64,000 nt of DNA from DTHT01 sp037444625 (GTDB lineage Bacteria > Acidobacteriota > Terriglobia > Bryobacterales > Bryobacteraceae), in assembly GCA_037444625.1 (NCBI GenBank), contig JBBIMA010000012.1, positions 1 through 64,000 of the forward strand, read 5' to 3'. Below the pieces are notes generated by a model that was given only the letters and a program-made list of their open reading frames with translations, made no database searches and was not told where the DNA came from. Made by a program: the position numbers and the translations under genes. Every line of letters begins with the position of its first letter. Position 1 is the stretch's first letter. Below are positions 33,909 through 42,549 of the stretch, piece after piece.

Positions 33909-35870
33909 ATGAAACTTGCCACACTTCGAACGGCCCTGCCGCCGGCGCTGCTGGCGGCCGCCGGCCTCGCTCAGGCTCAACTGCTGAGCATCGCTCTGCC
34001 CGAACGCACCCGCCTGCTGGAGGATCAGCGCGTGGATCTGGTGATCGAAGCGCGCAACCTCTCGGGCGGCGTGTTGACCGTCACCGCCAACGGAGCTGAC
34101 CTCAGCAAGGCCTTCTCCGGCCCCACGGCCGCGGACCTGGACTGCGACACCGCTCGCGATGCCGTCTGGCGAGCGGATATGGTCGGCTTCCCGACGCCCG
34201 GTTGGGTGCGCCTGGAGGCCCAACTGGTTACCGCTCAGGGCACGTTCCGCGATGTCCGGGACATCCTGGTGCAGCCTTTCCCGCGGCTCGCCGCCCCGAA
34301 GAACGTCATCCTGTACATCGGCGACGGCATGACGGAGGCCTGGCGCGACGCCGGGCGCATCGTCAGCCGCTCGACGGAAACCGCTCCCGGCGTGCCGGGA
34401 TTGCGTCAGGGCTTTTACGATCGCCTGCTGGAGTTGGATCGCATGCCCGTCTCCGGCGCCATCATGCATCACAGCCTGGATAAAGTCATCCCCGATTCGG
34501 CGCCCACCGCCACCGCGCTGGCCACCGGCAACAAGACCTTCGACGGCGGTCTGAGCGTCTTTCCCGACGGGACCGATTGCGCTTTCGGCTCCGCCGCCAC
34601 CGCCGCCACGCTGCCCTACGCGCTGGACAACCCGCGCATCGAGACCATCGCCGAATACCTCAAGCGCCGCTTCGGCTACCGGGTCGGCATCGTCAGCACC
34701 GCTTCGGTGGCCGACGCCACCCCCTCGGCCTTCGCCGCACACACCGGGGATCGCGACACCGCCTTCGAGATCGTCCGCCAGTATCTGGAGAATCCCTTCC
34801 TGGGCGGCCGCCCCGGGCCCGACGTGCTGATGGGCGGCGGCGGCGAGAGCTTCGACCCCGCCATCCGCCCCGATAAGCGCGACATCCTGGCCGAATTCGC
34901 CGCCAAGGGCTACAAGATCATCAAGACCGGCAGCGAACTCAAGGCCGCCGGCGGGGCCGACAGGCTGCTGGTGGGCATTTTCAAGACCGCCCAGACCACC
35001 CTGCACTCCAGCGGCGTGCGCGCCGCCTCCACCGCCCACATGAACGTGGCCTACGACAAGCTGCGCCTGCTGCGGCCGGGCAGCGAGTCCCTGCCTTCTT
35101 TCGGGGGCTGGGAGGATCAGCCCTTCCTGGATCTGATGACCCAGAAGGCGATCGAAATCCTGGCCGGCCCCGACGGCAGGCAGCCCTTCTTCCTGATGGT
35201 CGAGGCGGCTTCCATTGACAAGCAGTCCCACTCCAACCACTTCGCGGGCGCCGCCTGGGACGTGATCGAATTCGACAAGGCGGTCGGCGTGGGGCGCGCC
35301 TGGGCCGCGCGGCGCAGGCCGCAGGACACGCTCATGGTCGCCACCGCCGATCACGGCCAGCCCATGGTCATCATCGGCCTGGCCGAGATCTCCGACGCCG
35401 ATTACTTCGACCGCACCAGCAACCTCCGCATGACCGTCACCTCGCCCATCGGCACCCACAGCGCCACCATCTACAAGGACGTCAACGCCAACGTGCGGGC
35501 CATTCTGCCCTACGGCTCGGCGGGCGGCGGCCGCACCGGTCCGCCCGCCGAGTTCTACGTGGACGCCTACGGGGCCTTCGGCTTCCCCGATTACATTGAC
35601 GCCGACGGCGACGGCTACCCGGAAAACCGCGAAACCGGCGGCAAGGGCCGGCGCCGCCTGGCCGTGGGTTTCCGCACCCGCAACCACACCTACGAGACGC
35701 TGCCGCTTTCGGCCGAAGGCCCCGGCGCGTTGCTCTTCACAGGATACTTCGATCAGACCGAGGTGCCCTTGAAGATCGCCGCCGCGCTGGCCGAGGATAC
35801 TTCCGAGCTGGACGCCGCCTTGAACAGACTCGTCTACACCGGCTGGTATCCGAAGACTCCCGGCAAGTAG
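33909..35870 (+). CDS. Secreted alkaline phosphatase (PhoA superfamily)
   Basis: 653 residues, signal peptide MKLATLRTALPPALLAAAGLAQAQ. An extra N-terminal beta-sandwich-like region of about 100 residues precedes the catalytic domain, which begins KNVILYIGDGM (metal ligand D138). The nucleophile motif is D196-S197 in IPDSAPTATALATG. Later metal ligands occur in MVEAASIDKQSHSNH, VATADHGQPM and the RNHTYETLPLSAEGPGA histidine. It should hydrolyse phosphate monoesters outside the inner membrane. Longer than E. coli PhoA because of the N-terminal domain and an insertion around FPDYIDADGDGYPE, which looks calcium-binding. Expressed from its own promoter. Confidence 0.92.
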   Translation: MKLATLRTALPPALLAAAGLAQAQLLSIALPERTRLLEDQRVDLVIEARNLSGGVLTVTANGADLSKAFSGPTAADLDCDTARDAVWRADMVGFPTPGWVRLEAQLVTAQGTFRDVRDILVQPFPRLAAPKNVILYIGDGMTEAWRDAGRIVSRSTETAPGVPGLRQGFYDRLLELDRMPVSGAIMHHSLDKVIPDSAPTATALATGNKTFDGGLSVFPDGTDCAFGSAATAATLPYALDNPRIETIAEYLKRRFGYRVGIVSTASVADATPSAFAAHTGDRDTAFEIVRQYLENPFLGGRPGPDVLMGGGGESFDPAIRPDKRDILAEFAAKGYKIIKTGSELKAAGGADRLLVGIFKTAQTTLHSSGVRAASTAHMNVAYDKLRLLRPGSESLPSFGGWEDQPFLDLMTQKAIEILAGPDGRQPFFLMVEAASIDKQSHSNHFAGAAWDVIEFDKAVGVGRAWAARRRPQDTLMVATADHGQPMVIIGLAEISDADYFDRTSNLRMTVTSPIGTHSATIYKDVNANVRAILPYGSAGGGRTGPPAEFYVDAYGAFGFPDYIDADGDGYPENRETGGKGRRRLAVGFRTRNHTYETLPLSAEGPGALLFTGYFDQTEVPLKIAAALAEDTSELDAALNRLVYTGWYPKTPGK

Positions 35871-35892
35871 GCGCCGCCCGGCGGGATTCGCG

Positions 35893-35898
35893 TATCCT
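35893..35898 (+). promoter_or_regulatory. -10 box TATCCT abutting PhzF-family gene
   Basis: TATCCT ends 7 nt before GTG 35906, only 23 bp after the phosphatase stop. No Shine-Dalgarno site except GGCTGGA. Confidence 0.4.
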
Positions 35899-35905
35899 GG
35901 CTGGA

Positions 35906-36685
35906 GTGCGAATCCCCATTTACCAGATTGACGCTTTCAGCGACCGGCTGTTCGCCGGCAACCCGGCGGCCGTGTGCCCCTTGCCGGAGCCTCTGCCCGA
36001 CCAGCTTCTCCAGGCCGTCGCAGCCGAGAACAACCTCTCGGAAACCGCCTTCCTGCTGAGGCGCGGCGAGGACTACGAGCTGCGCTGGTTCACCCCCTCG
36101 GTGGAGGTGGACCTGTGCGGCCACGCCACGCTGGCCTCGGCCTACGTGGTTTTCCGGTACTTGCAGCCCGCCCTGGAAGAAGTCCGCTTCCACACCCGCT
36201 CCGGCCTGCTCAAGGTGCGGCGGCGGGGCGAATGGCTGGAGATGGATTTCCCGGCCCGCCCCGCGGCGCCTTCCCAGCCGCCGCCCGGCTTGATCGAGGC
36301 TCTGGGCCTGACGCCGGGCGAGATCTGGAAAGCGCGCGATTACATGGCGGTCTACCAGAGCGAAGATCAGGTGCGCGAGCTGCGGCCCGACCTGGGCGCG
36401 CTGGCCCGCGTCGAGATGTTCGCCGTCATCGTCACCGCCCCGGGCCGGCAGGCCGATTTCGTCTCCCGCTTCTTCGCTCCCGCCGCCGGCGTGCCCGAAG
36501 ATCCGGTGACCGGCTCGGCCCACTGCACGCTGGCCCCGTATTGGGCGGCGCGGCTGGGCAAGACGACCTTGCGCGCGCAGCAGCTCTCGCGCCGGGGCGG
36601 CGAACTGCTTTGCGAAGTGCGGGGGGAGCGTGTCCTGCTGCGGGGGCGGGCGGCGGCCTACCTGGAGGGCGTCATCCTGTTGTGA
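35906..36685 (+). CDS. PhzF-family isomerase/epimerase-like protein
   Basis: 259 residues of the PhzF (diaminopimelate-epimerase-like) fold. The N-terminus IPIYQIDAFSDRLFAGNPAAVC and the motif ENNLSETAFLL contain the Glu of the PhzF active site (E in LSETAF). CGHATLASAYVVF and EDPVTGSAHCTLAPYWA are the other two hallmark motifs. A role in phenazine synthesis is unlikely because no partner genes are present; most members have unknown substrates. The start is GTG, positioned 7 nt after a TATCCT -10. Confidence 0.9.
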   Translation: MRIPIYQIDAFSDRLFAGNPAAVCPLPEPLPDQLLQAVAAENNLSETAFLLRRGEDYELRWFTPSVEVDLCGHATLASAYVVFRYLQPALEEVRFHTRSGLLKVRRRGEWLEMDFPARPAAPSQPPPGLIEALGLTPGEIWKARDYMAVYQSEDQVRELRPDLGALARVEMFAVIVTAPGRQADFVSRFFAPAAGVPEDPVTGSAHCTLAPYWAARLGKTTLRAQQLSRRGGELLCEVRGERVLLRGRAAAYLEGVILL

Positions 36686-36732
36686 GGCGCGAGCGCCGCC
36701 GGGCGCGCCCCTCGTGGTTCAATGGGGCTGTC

Positions 36733-37104
36733 ATGTGCCTCCCGCTAGCCTTCCTGCTGGCGCTCCAGGCCGAAGGGCCCTGGCCGGGCGCCTCGGCCGT
36801 GATCTTCAGCCCGCAAGGCGAGCCCTTTGTCTCGACCGATGCGCCCGACGGCGCGATCGCCCACCTGCTGGCGGGCAATGAGCGCAAGTGGTTCTTCCGG
36901 ACCAAGGGCCGTCCGGCGGGTCTGGCCTTTGACGCCGCCGGGGATCTATGGGTGGCCGACCCCCTCCGGCGCGTCGTGCTCCGCATTACCCCTTGGCGTG
37001 CCGTCACCCTGGTGCTCGAGCGTTGCGACGGCGTCCCGGTCGAACCCACCGACGTCGCGGCGCTGCCCGACGGCAGCCTCTGGATCGCCGACGCCGCCGG
37101 CGGC
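36733..37104 (+). CDS. SMP-30/NHL-like beta-propeller protein, 5' part (cut by gap)
   Basis: 124 codons from ATG 36733 into the assembly gap. A short hydrophobic start (MCLPLAFLLALQAEG) resembles a signal peptide. Repeats of the form PAGLAFDAAGDLWVADPLRRVVLRI and PTDVAALPDGSLWIADAAGG are blades of an SMP-30/gluconolactonase or NHL-type propeller. The remainder is lost in the N run. Confidence 0.65.
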
Positions 37105-37204
37105 NNNNNNNNNNNNNNNNNNNNNNNNNNNNNNNNNNNNNNNNNNNNNNNNNNNNNNNNNNNNNNNNNNNNNNNNNNNNNNNNNNNNNNNNNNNNNNNN
37201 NNNN
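37105..37204. other. Assembly gap of 100 N
   Basis: Exactly 100 ambiguous bases, the conventional placeholder for a gap of unknown size between scaffolded contigs. The genes on either side are in different frames and of different families, so at least two genes are broken here and more may be missing. Confidence 0.97.
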
Positions 37205-38108
37205 GCTGCGCGCGCCCGAGACTCGCATCGCGGTCGAGGCGCCCGGGAGGCGGCGCGACGCCGTCACCGTGCTTTGGGATCGCGACTCCTATCCGCGCTA
37301 CCGCGTCTCGACCGACGACAACATCCGGTTCCTTCGGGATATCGCGCGCAACGCCGACCGCTACCGCTCGATCTTCGACAACCCCTATCTGGCCTTCTGG
37401 CGCGACATGCACCGGAAGTACGGAGCCAAGATCCAGCACAACATCTACTACGAAACCGAGGACTTCGATCTCTCCCAGATGCCGGACCGTTTCCGCTCGG
37501 AGTGGCGCGCCGGCGCCGATTGGATGCGCTTAACCTTCCACGCCCGGGCCAACGATCCCGACCGCCCCTACCTGTACGCCTCCGCCGAGCAGATCCGCCG
37601 GGATTACCGTCTGGTGACGCGCCAGATCGAGCGTTTCGCCGGGTCGGAGCTGCTCAGCCCGTTCACCACCATCCACTGGGGCGCCGCCACCTTGGCCGCC
37701 GCGCGCGCCCTGCGGGAGGAAGGGGTCCGCGGGCTGGTAGGCTACTTCGAGGAGCGGGACGGACTGCCCCGCGTCGCCTACTATCTGTTCACGCCCCAGT
37801 GGCGGCATCTGCTGTCCAGAGATTACTGGAAAGATACCCGCCATGACCTGATCTTCCTGCGCCACGATCTGGTCATCAACACCGTAGCGCTGGAGGGCAT
37901 CGTCCCCCACCTGGAGCGCGTGGCGGGGGATCCGCACCAGGCCGAGGTCCTCGAGCTGATGATTCACGAACAGTATTTCTATCCCGATTACGTGGCCTAC
38001 CAGCCGGATTTCCGCCGGCGGGTCGAGCGCGCGATCCGCTGGGCGGTCGAGCGCGGCTACCGGCCCGCTTTCTTCGAGGAAGGCTTTTTGGGCGCAGTGC
38101 CGCGCTGA
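37205..38108 (+). CDS. Polysaccharide-deacetylase-like protein, 3' part (cut by gap)
   Basis: About 300 codons open from the gap to TGA at 38106-38108. Pieces such as STDDNIRFLRDIARN, WMRLTFHARANDPDRPYLYA, LLSPFTTIHWGAATLAAARAL and MIHEQYFYPDYVAYQPDFRRRVERAIRWAVERGYRP look like a divergent NodB-type carbohydrate-esterase barrel; TIHWG and FHARA would hold metal ligands. This resemblance is from memory of uncharacterised proteins, so the function is tentative. The N-terminus is missing. Confidence 0.55.
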
Positions 38109-38135
38109 AGCCCGCGCTGCCGCCCCCGGGCTTTT
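38108..38135 (+). terminator. Intrinsic terminator candidate after the deacetylase-like gene
   Basis: AAGCCCG (38108-38114), 12-nt loop, CGGGCTT (38127-38133) running into TTTT. It starts at the stop codon itself and precedes a new -10-like CATGCT for the next gene. Confidence 0.45.
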
Positions 38136-38152
38136 GTGCCATGCTGTCAGGC

Positions 38153-39226
38153 ATGGTCCGCATCACCCGTCGAAGCCTGTTGGCGGGCGCCGGCGCGCTC
38201 ACCGCGGCCGCCGCCCCCGCACCCCCGGCCGCGGACGTTCGCGGCTTGCACTGTAGTGCGCCCCGGCCCGAGGAGCTGGAACCGGCCGAACGCTTCATCC
38301 GGGAGGTCCTGCCCAAGGAAGGCGTCACCCACCTGGTGCTCGAATTCGGCTACCGCTACCGCTTCACTCGCCGGCCCGAGATCCGGGAGGAGAACGCCTT
38401 GGGTCCCGAGGAGGTCGCCCGGCTCCTGGAAGCCTGCCGCGCGGCCGGCGTGCGCCTGATTCCCCAGATCAACTGCCTGGGACACCAGTCCTGGGCCAAG
38501 AACACCGGCGCTTTGCTCCGCGCCCACCCCGAGTTCGACGAAACGCCCGGAAAGTATCCCAACAACGAAGGCATCTACTGCCGCAGTTACTGCCCGCTGC
38601 ATCCCGAGGTGCATGCGGTGGTCTTCGATCTGATAGACGAGCTGGCCGAGGTCTGCCGAGCCGACGCCTTCCACGTGGGCATGGACGAAGTTTTCCTGCT
38701 CGGCGAGCCGGATTGCCCGCGCTGCCGCGGCCGCAGCAAGGCCGAGCTGTTCGCCGGCGAGGTGCGCCTGTTGCGCGACCATCTGGCCGCCGCCGGCCGC
38801 CGCATGTGGATGTGGGGCGATCGCTTCCTGGACGGACAGCGCACCGGCCTGGGCAAGTGGGAGGCCAGTATGAACGAGACCTACCCGGCGGTGGAGCTGG
38901 TTCCCCGGGATGTGGTCATCTGCGACTGGCATTACGAGTCAGCCCCGCCCACCGCCGCCTGGTTCGCCGTCGAGGGCTTCCCCGTCCTCAGTTCGCCTTG
39001 GCGAAAACCGGAGGTGGCGCGGGCCCAGTTCGAACTGGTCCGCCTGGTGCGCGCCGGCGCCCCTCAGGCCGTCGCCGCGCGCATGCTGGGCATGTTGCAG
39101 ACCACCTGGTGCGGCATGGGAGCCTTCGCGCGGGCTTACTTCGGCGAACCTCAAACCAACCCGCGCGTCCAGGAGGCGGTAAACTGCTTCAAGGAGCTGT
39201 TCCGGCAGATCCGCTCGGCGGGCTGA
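38153..39226 (+). CDS. Tat-exported GH20-like glycosidase
   Basis: 357 residues from ATG 38153. The N-terminus RITRRSLLAGAGALTAAAA is a twin-arginine signal. The body resembles the catalytic barrel of family 20 hexosaminidases: HLVLEFGYRYRF, GVRLIPQINCLGHQSW, and the acidic pair D178-E179 in FHVGMDEVFLLG, the position of the catalytic Asp-Glu dyad of GH20. The usual N-terminal GH20b domain is absent, so activity on hexosamines is inferred, not certain. An ATG at 38141 is in frame, but CATGCT (38140-38145) 7 nt before 38153 resembles the short-leader promoters used here, favouring 38153. Confidence 0.72.
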   Translation: MVRITRRSLLAGAGALTAAAAPAPPAADVRGLHCSAPRPEELEPAERFIREVLPKEGVTHLVLEFGYRYRFTRRPEIREENALGPEEVARLLEACRAAGVRLIPQINCLGHQSWAKNTGALLRAHPEFDETPGKYPNNEGIYCRSYCPLHPEVHAVVFDLIDELAEVCRADAFHVGMDEVFLLGEPDCPRCRGRSKAELFAGEVRLLRDHLAAAGRRMWMWGDRFLDGQRTGLGKWEASMNETYPAVELVPRDVVICDWHYESAPPTAAWFAVEGFPVLSSPWRKPEVARAQFELVRLVRAGAPQAVAARMLGMLQTTWCGMGAFARAYFGEPQTNPRVQEAVNCFKELFRQIRSAG

Positions 39227-39266
39227 GCCCGGCTGATCGGCGCGCGGAGCGGCCCTGATCCCGGCC

Positions 39267-40061
39267 ATGAGAATCCTGATCGTGCCGGCCCTGGCGGCGA
39301 TCGCCGCGGCCGGCCAGAGCGCCGAGGAGCGCGGCCGGCGCCTGATCCAGGAGGCGCTGGAAGCCCTGGGGGGAGCGCGCTTTGCCGCTATGCGCGACCG
39401 CGTCGAGTCCGGCCGGGCTTACTCGTTCTACCGAGACGAGCTCTCCGGCCTGGCCCGGGCCACTATTTACACCCGATACCTGAACCCGCCCGAGACGCCT
39501 GCGCCCGGAACCCTGCTGGTGCGCGAGCGCCAGTCCTTCGGCAACAACGAGGACCGCGGCGCCGTGCTGTTCACCGACGGCCAGGGCTACCAGATCACCT
39601 TCCGCGGCGCCCGCCCGGTCCCGGCCGAGACCTTCGAGCGCTTCCGCGAGACCACCTTGCACAACGTCTTTTACATCTTGCGCCAGCGACTGAAGGAGCC
39701 CGGCCTGCTCATCGAGTGGCAGAGATCGGACCTCTGGCAGGGCCAGCGGGTCGAGACCGTCCAGATCAGCGACGCGGAAAACCGCCGGGTGACGGTCTAC
39801 CTGAGCGCCCAAACGCGCCTGCCCCTCCGGCAGGTCTTCTACCGGCGGGACCCCAAACTTCGCCGCCCCGTCGAGGAAGTCACCGTGTTCTCAAAGTACC
39901 GCGAGGTGAGCGGCCTTCAGTGGCCTTTCGTGATCGAGCGCGAGCGGGACGGCGAGAAGATCTTCCAGATGTACTCCGAGCGCGTGGAGATCAACAAGGG
40001 CCTGACCGACGAACTCTTCCTGCTGCCGGCCGGCATCAGGATCCTCAAGCCCCTGCCCTAG
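39267..40061 (+). CDS. Secreted LolA/LppX-like protein of unknown function
   Basis: 264 residues with a signal peptide (ILIVPALAAIAAAGQS). After a helical segment (RGRRLIQEALEALGG) the protein is beta-rich, with alternating charged strands (VFYRRDPKLRRPVEEVTVFSKYREVSGLQWPFVIERERDG) as in half-barrel periplasmic proteins of the LolA/LppX type. No catalytic motif is recognisable. A role in lipid or lipoprotein handling is only an inference from the fold impression. It ends shortly before a convergent small membrane-protein gene (10 bp). Confidence 0.65.
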   Translation: MRILIVPALAAIAAAGQSAEERGRRLIQEALEALGGARFAAMRDRVESGRAYSFYRDELSGLARATIYTRYLNPPETPAPGTLLVRERQSFGNNEDRGAVLFTDGQGYQITFRGARPVPAETFERFRETTLHNVFYILRQRLKEPGLLIEWQRSDLWQGQRVETVQISDAENRRVTVYLSAQTRLPLRQVFYRRDPKLRRPVEEVTVFSKYREVSGLQWPFVIERERDGEKIFQMYSERVEINKGLTDELFLLPAGIRILKPLP

Positions 40062-40071
40062 CGGCGACCGC

Positions 40072-40272
40072 CTAGCCGCCCGCCAGCGCCCGCAAGGCGC
40101 GCGCCGGCAGCGTGACGATGGCCCACAGAAGCTGGAGCGCGCCCCCCACGGCGATTCCCACCACGCGGAAGGGCAGCAGCAGCAACCACACCAGCGGGTA
40201 CAGCAGCAAGGCCGCCAGCGCCAGGGGCCAGCACAGCACCAGCAGAATCAACCAAAGCACGAAGGTCAGCAT
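40072..40272 (-). CDS. Small hydrophobic membrane protein
   Basis: 66 residues, almost entirely apolar: MLTFVLWLILLVLCWPLALAAL is one segment, and VWLLLLPFRVVGIAVGGALQLLW a second, ending in a basic tail (ARALRAL). Probably two membrane spans. It lies 42 bp downstream of the S46 peptidase gene on the same strand and may share its transcript. A GTG at 40287 would add five residues. Not a family I can name. Confidence 0.6.
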   Translation of the reverse strand: MLTFVLWLILLVLCWPLALAALLLYPLVWLLLLPFRVVGIAVGGALQLLWAIVTLPARALRALAGG

Positions 40273-40314
40273 GGCTCTGGAGCCCACTACGCAGCGCCCG
40301 GCAGGAAGTTCCGC

Positions 40315-42372
40315 CTACTTGACGCCCAGCTCGGCCAGCAGGCGGTCGGCGCGGTACACCTTGCCTAGCGCCTCGACGATGCCCTGGGCGGCCACGTGCA
40401 CCGACCGCGCCTGCTCCTCGGTGTAAACGAAGCGGTTGGGCAGGCTCTCCAGGTTGCCGTCGAACAGGATGCCCACCACTTCGCCCCGGGTGTTGACGGT
40501 GGGGCTGCCGGAGTTGCCCCCGTGCGTGTCCGCCGTGGTGACGAAGTTGAACGGCGTCTTCAAGTTCAGCGCCGAGCGGGCTTCCAGCCAGCGCTTGGGC
40601 AGCCGGTAAGGCGGCTTGCCCGTGGCTCGCCGGTAGAGCCCTTCGAACGTGGTGGCGTAAGGGATGCGCCGGCCGCTGCGGTCCCGGTAGCCCCGGACCG
40701 CGCCGTAGGCCAGCCGGAGGGTGAAGGTGGCGTCCGGATAGGCCTCCTGGCCGAAGACCGCGAAACGAGCCTGAGCGATCTTGGCGGCGCTCGCGTTCAG
40801 CGCGGCCTCCACCTCGTCCTCGTACCGCTTGCGCAGGGCCCGGGCCGGCTCATCCAGCAGGCGCGCCAGCCGGAGCATGCCGTCCGGAGAGCTGCGCGCG
40901 GCCTCGGCGTCCGCCGCCAGCCGCTTGCGCTCGGCGACCTCCTTCAAGCCGCTGGTCCCTACGTAGTCCCGCGCGGCCTGCTCGGGCGTGCGGCCGTTCA
41001 GGATCGCCTTGACCAGGGCATCCTCGGCGCCCAGCTCGCCGCGCAGGAACTGGAAGTAGTCCGCCAGCACCGCGATTTCCATGGAATCGGTGATGGGCGC
41101 GGGCGAGTAAAGCTGGCGTTCCAGGCTGGGCAGGGCGGAGTCCCGGTATTCCCGCAACCGCTGGTCGTTGGGCTTCCGGCGCTCGACGGCCAGACGCAGC
41201 ACGTCGCGCGCGATCCGCAGCAGCTCCGAGCCGCGGTGCGGGTTGAATTCCAGCAACCAGTAAGCCTTGTAGTACTGGCGGAATTTCTCGTAAGCCGCCG
41301 CCACCGCCGACCAGGCTTCCCCGTAAAGCTTCCGCTTGTCGGGATCGGCCTCCACGGCGGCGCGCAGCTTGTTCTCCTCGGCCCGCTTGAGCTCCATCAG
41401 CCGGGGATCGCGCAGGCCGGCCAGGAAGCCGGTGTAGGCTTTGTAACTGTTCTGCTGGGAGAACAGGTTGTCGTGCGCCAGGCGCTCGTTCTCGGCGCTT
41501 TGCCCGCTGTAGGTCTCCAGCGCCCGAATCAAGGAGGCCAGGCGGCGATGGATCAGCGGGTAGTAATGATCGCGCGAGAATTCAAGCTGGGCCACCGTCA
41601 TGAGCCGTCCGGTGGTTCCCGGGTTGCCCGGGACGAAAGTGAGTTCTCCCTCTTGGACGCCCTGCCGGCTCCAGGGCAGGTAGTTGGGCGTGGAAGCGGG
41701 CTTGCCGTTCTCGTAGGCCCGGAAAAATGCGATGTCCAGACAGTAGCGCGGGTAAGTGAAGTTATCCGGATCGCCGCCGAAGAAGCCGATGTCGGACTCC
41801 GGAGCGAAGACCAACCGCAGGTCGGTGTACTTCTTGTACTCGTAGAGGTGATACCGGCCGCCCGAGTACAGATTCACCACGTCGCAGCGGTTGCCCGTGG
41901 CGGCCGCGCACTCCTTCTCGATGCGGGCGATTTCCGCCAGCCGGGCGCGCAGCGCCTCGGCGTCGCTCGCCTCGGCCGGGGCCGCGCCCCGGACTCGGGC
42001 CGTGACATCCTGAATGCGCAGCAGTTGGTTGGCCTCCATGTCCGGGCAGGGCTTCTCTTCGGCCTGCGTGGCGGCCCAGAAGCCGTCCGCCACGTAGTTG
42101 TGCTCGGCGGTGCTCAACTTCTGCACGCAGTCCAAGGCCACATGGTGATTGGTGAAGATCAGCCCGTTCGGCGAGACGAACGACCCGGAAGCCCCCACGC
42201 GCAGCGAGGCCAGCCGGAGGCGATCCAGGAACTCGTCGCTGACCTGGAAGCCGTAGCGAGCCCCCACCCGCTGCTTGGGGAAGGCCTCGAACAGCCACAG
42301 GCCCTCGTCGGCGGAGGCCGGCGCCAGCCAGAGGGCGGCCAGAACTAGAGAGCGCAGACGGCGGATTCCCAT
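40315..42372 (-). CDS. S46-family dipeptidyl-peptidase (DPP7/DPP11-like)
   Basis: 685 residues with a signal peptide (MGIRRLRSLVLAALWLAPASA) and the mature start DEGLWLFEAFP typical of S46 serine exopeptidases, which release dipeptides from oligopeptides in the periplasm. Catalytic residues: His in LIFTNHHVALDCVQ (H76/H77), Asp in the GGDPDNFTYPRY block and Ser in THGGNSGSPTVN. It thus has the trypsin-like site interrupted by a long helical domain, as in the family. The residue that separates DPP7 from DPP11 specificity cannot be judged by eye. ATG 42372 or 42381 (three residues longer) are equally possible. Confidence 0.93.
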   Translation of the reverse strand: MGIRRLRSLVLAALWLAPASADEGLWLFEAFPKQRVGARYGFQVSDEFLDRLRLASLRVGASGSFVSPNGLIFTNHHVALDCVQKLSTAEHNYVADGFWAATQAEEKPCPDMEANQLLRIQDVTARVRGAAPAEASDAEALRARLAEIARIEKECAAATGNRCDVVNLYSGGRYHLYEYKKYTDLRLVFAPESDIGFFGGDPDNFTYPRYCLDIAFFRAYENGKPASTPNYLPWSRQGVQEGELTFVPGNPGTTGRLMTVAQLEFSRDHYYPLIHRRLASLIRALETYSGQSAENERLAHDNLFSQQNSYKAYTGFLAGLRDPRLMELKRAEENKLRAAVEADPDKRKLYGEAWSAVAAAYEKFRQYYKAYWLLEFNPHRGSELLRIARDVLRLAVERRKPNDQRLREYRDSALPSLERQLYSPAPITDSMEIAVLADYFQFLRGELGAEDALVKAILNGRTPEQAARDYVGTSGLKEVAERKRLAADAEAARSSPDGMLRLARLLDEPARALRKRYEDEVEAALNASAAKIAQARFAVFGQEAYPDATFTLRLAYGAVRGYRDRSGRRIPYATTFEGLYRRATGKPPYRLPKRWLEARSALNLKTPFNFVTTADTHGGNSGSPTVNTRGEVVGILFDGNLESLPNRFVYTEEQARSVHVAAQGIVEALGKVYRADRLLAELGVK

Positions 42373-42487
42373 GCCCACCATTGTGACCGATTTCGCAGCC
42401 GGGCTGCGGAGGCCGGGCCTGAAAATTCCAGTTGGCTGCAACCGATTGATTGCAAAGGTTTTAGTCCCCGTACTTCCCCTCCGCGGT

Positions 42488-42516
42488 TTGGCATTCCTGC
42501 GCCCCTGTGCGATACT
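42488..42516 (+). promoter_or_regulatory. Consensus-like promoter before the ATP-grasp gene
   Basis: TTGGCA (42488-42493), 17-nt spacer, GATACT (42511-42516). Start of transcription would be near 42523, inside a small inverted repeat GCTAG-5-CTAGC (42521-42535) that could be an operator. The coding start is 42550. Confidence 0.6.
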
Positions 42517-42549
42517 GGTAGCTAGGGTTACTAGCCTCTTACGTCCGCG

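Noticed and set aside
35906..36685. Phenazine biosynthesis locus, suggested by PhzF and the PhzE-like order of TrpE(G)
   Set aside because: The two genes are 14 kb apart, on separate transcripts, and no phzB/D/G genes are present.
36733..38108. Single fusion protein of beta-propeller and deacetylase across the gap
   Set aside because: The frames differ, the gap length is a placeholder and the families do not usually fuse; treated as two broken genes.
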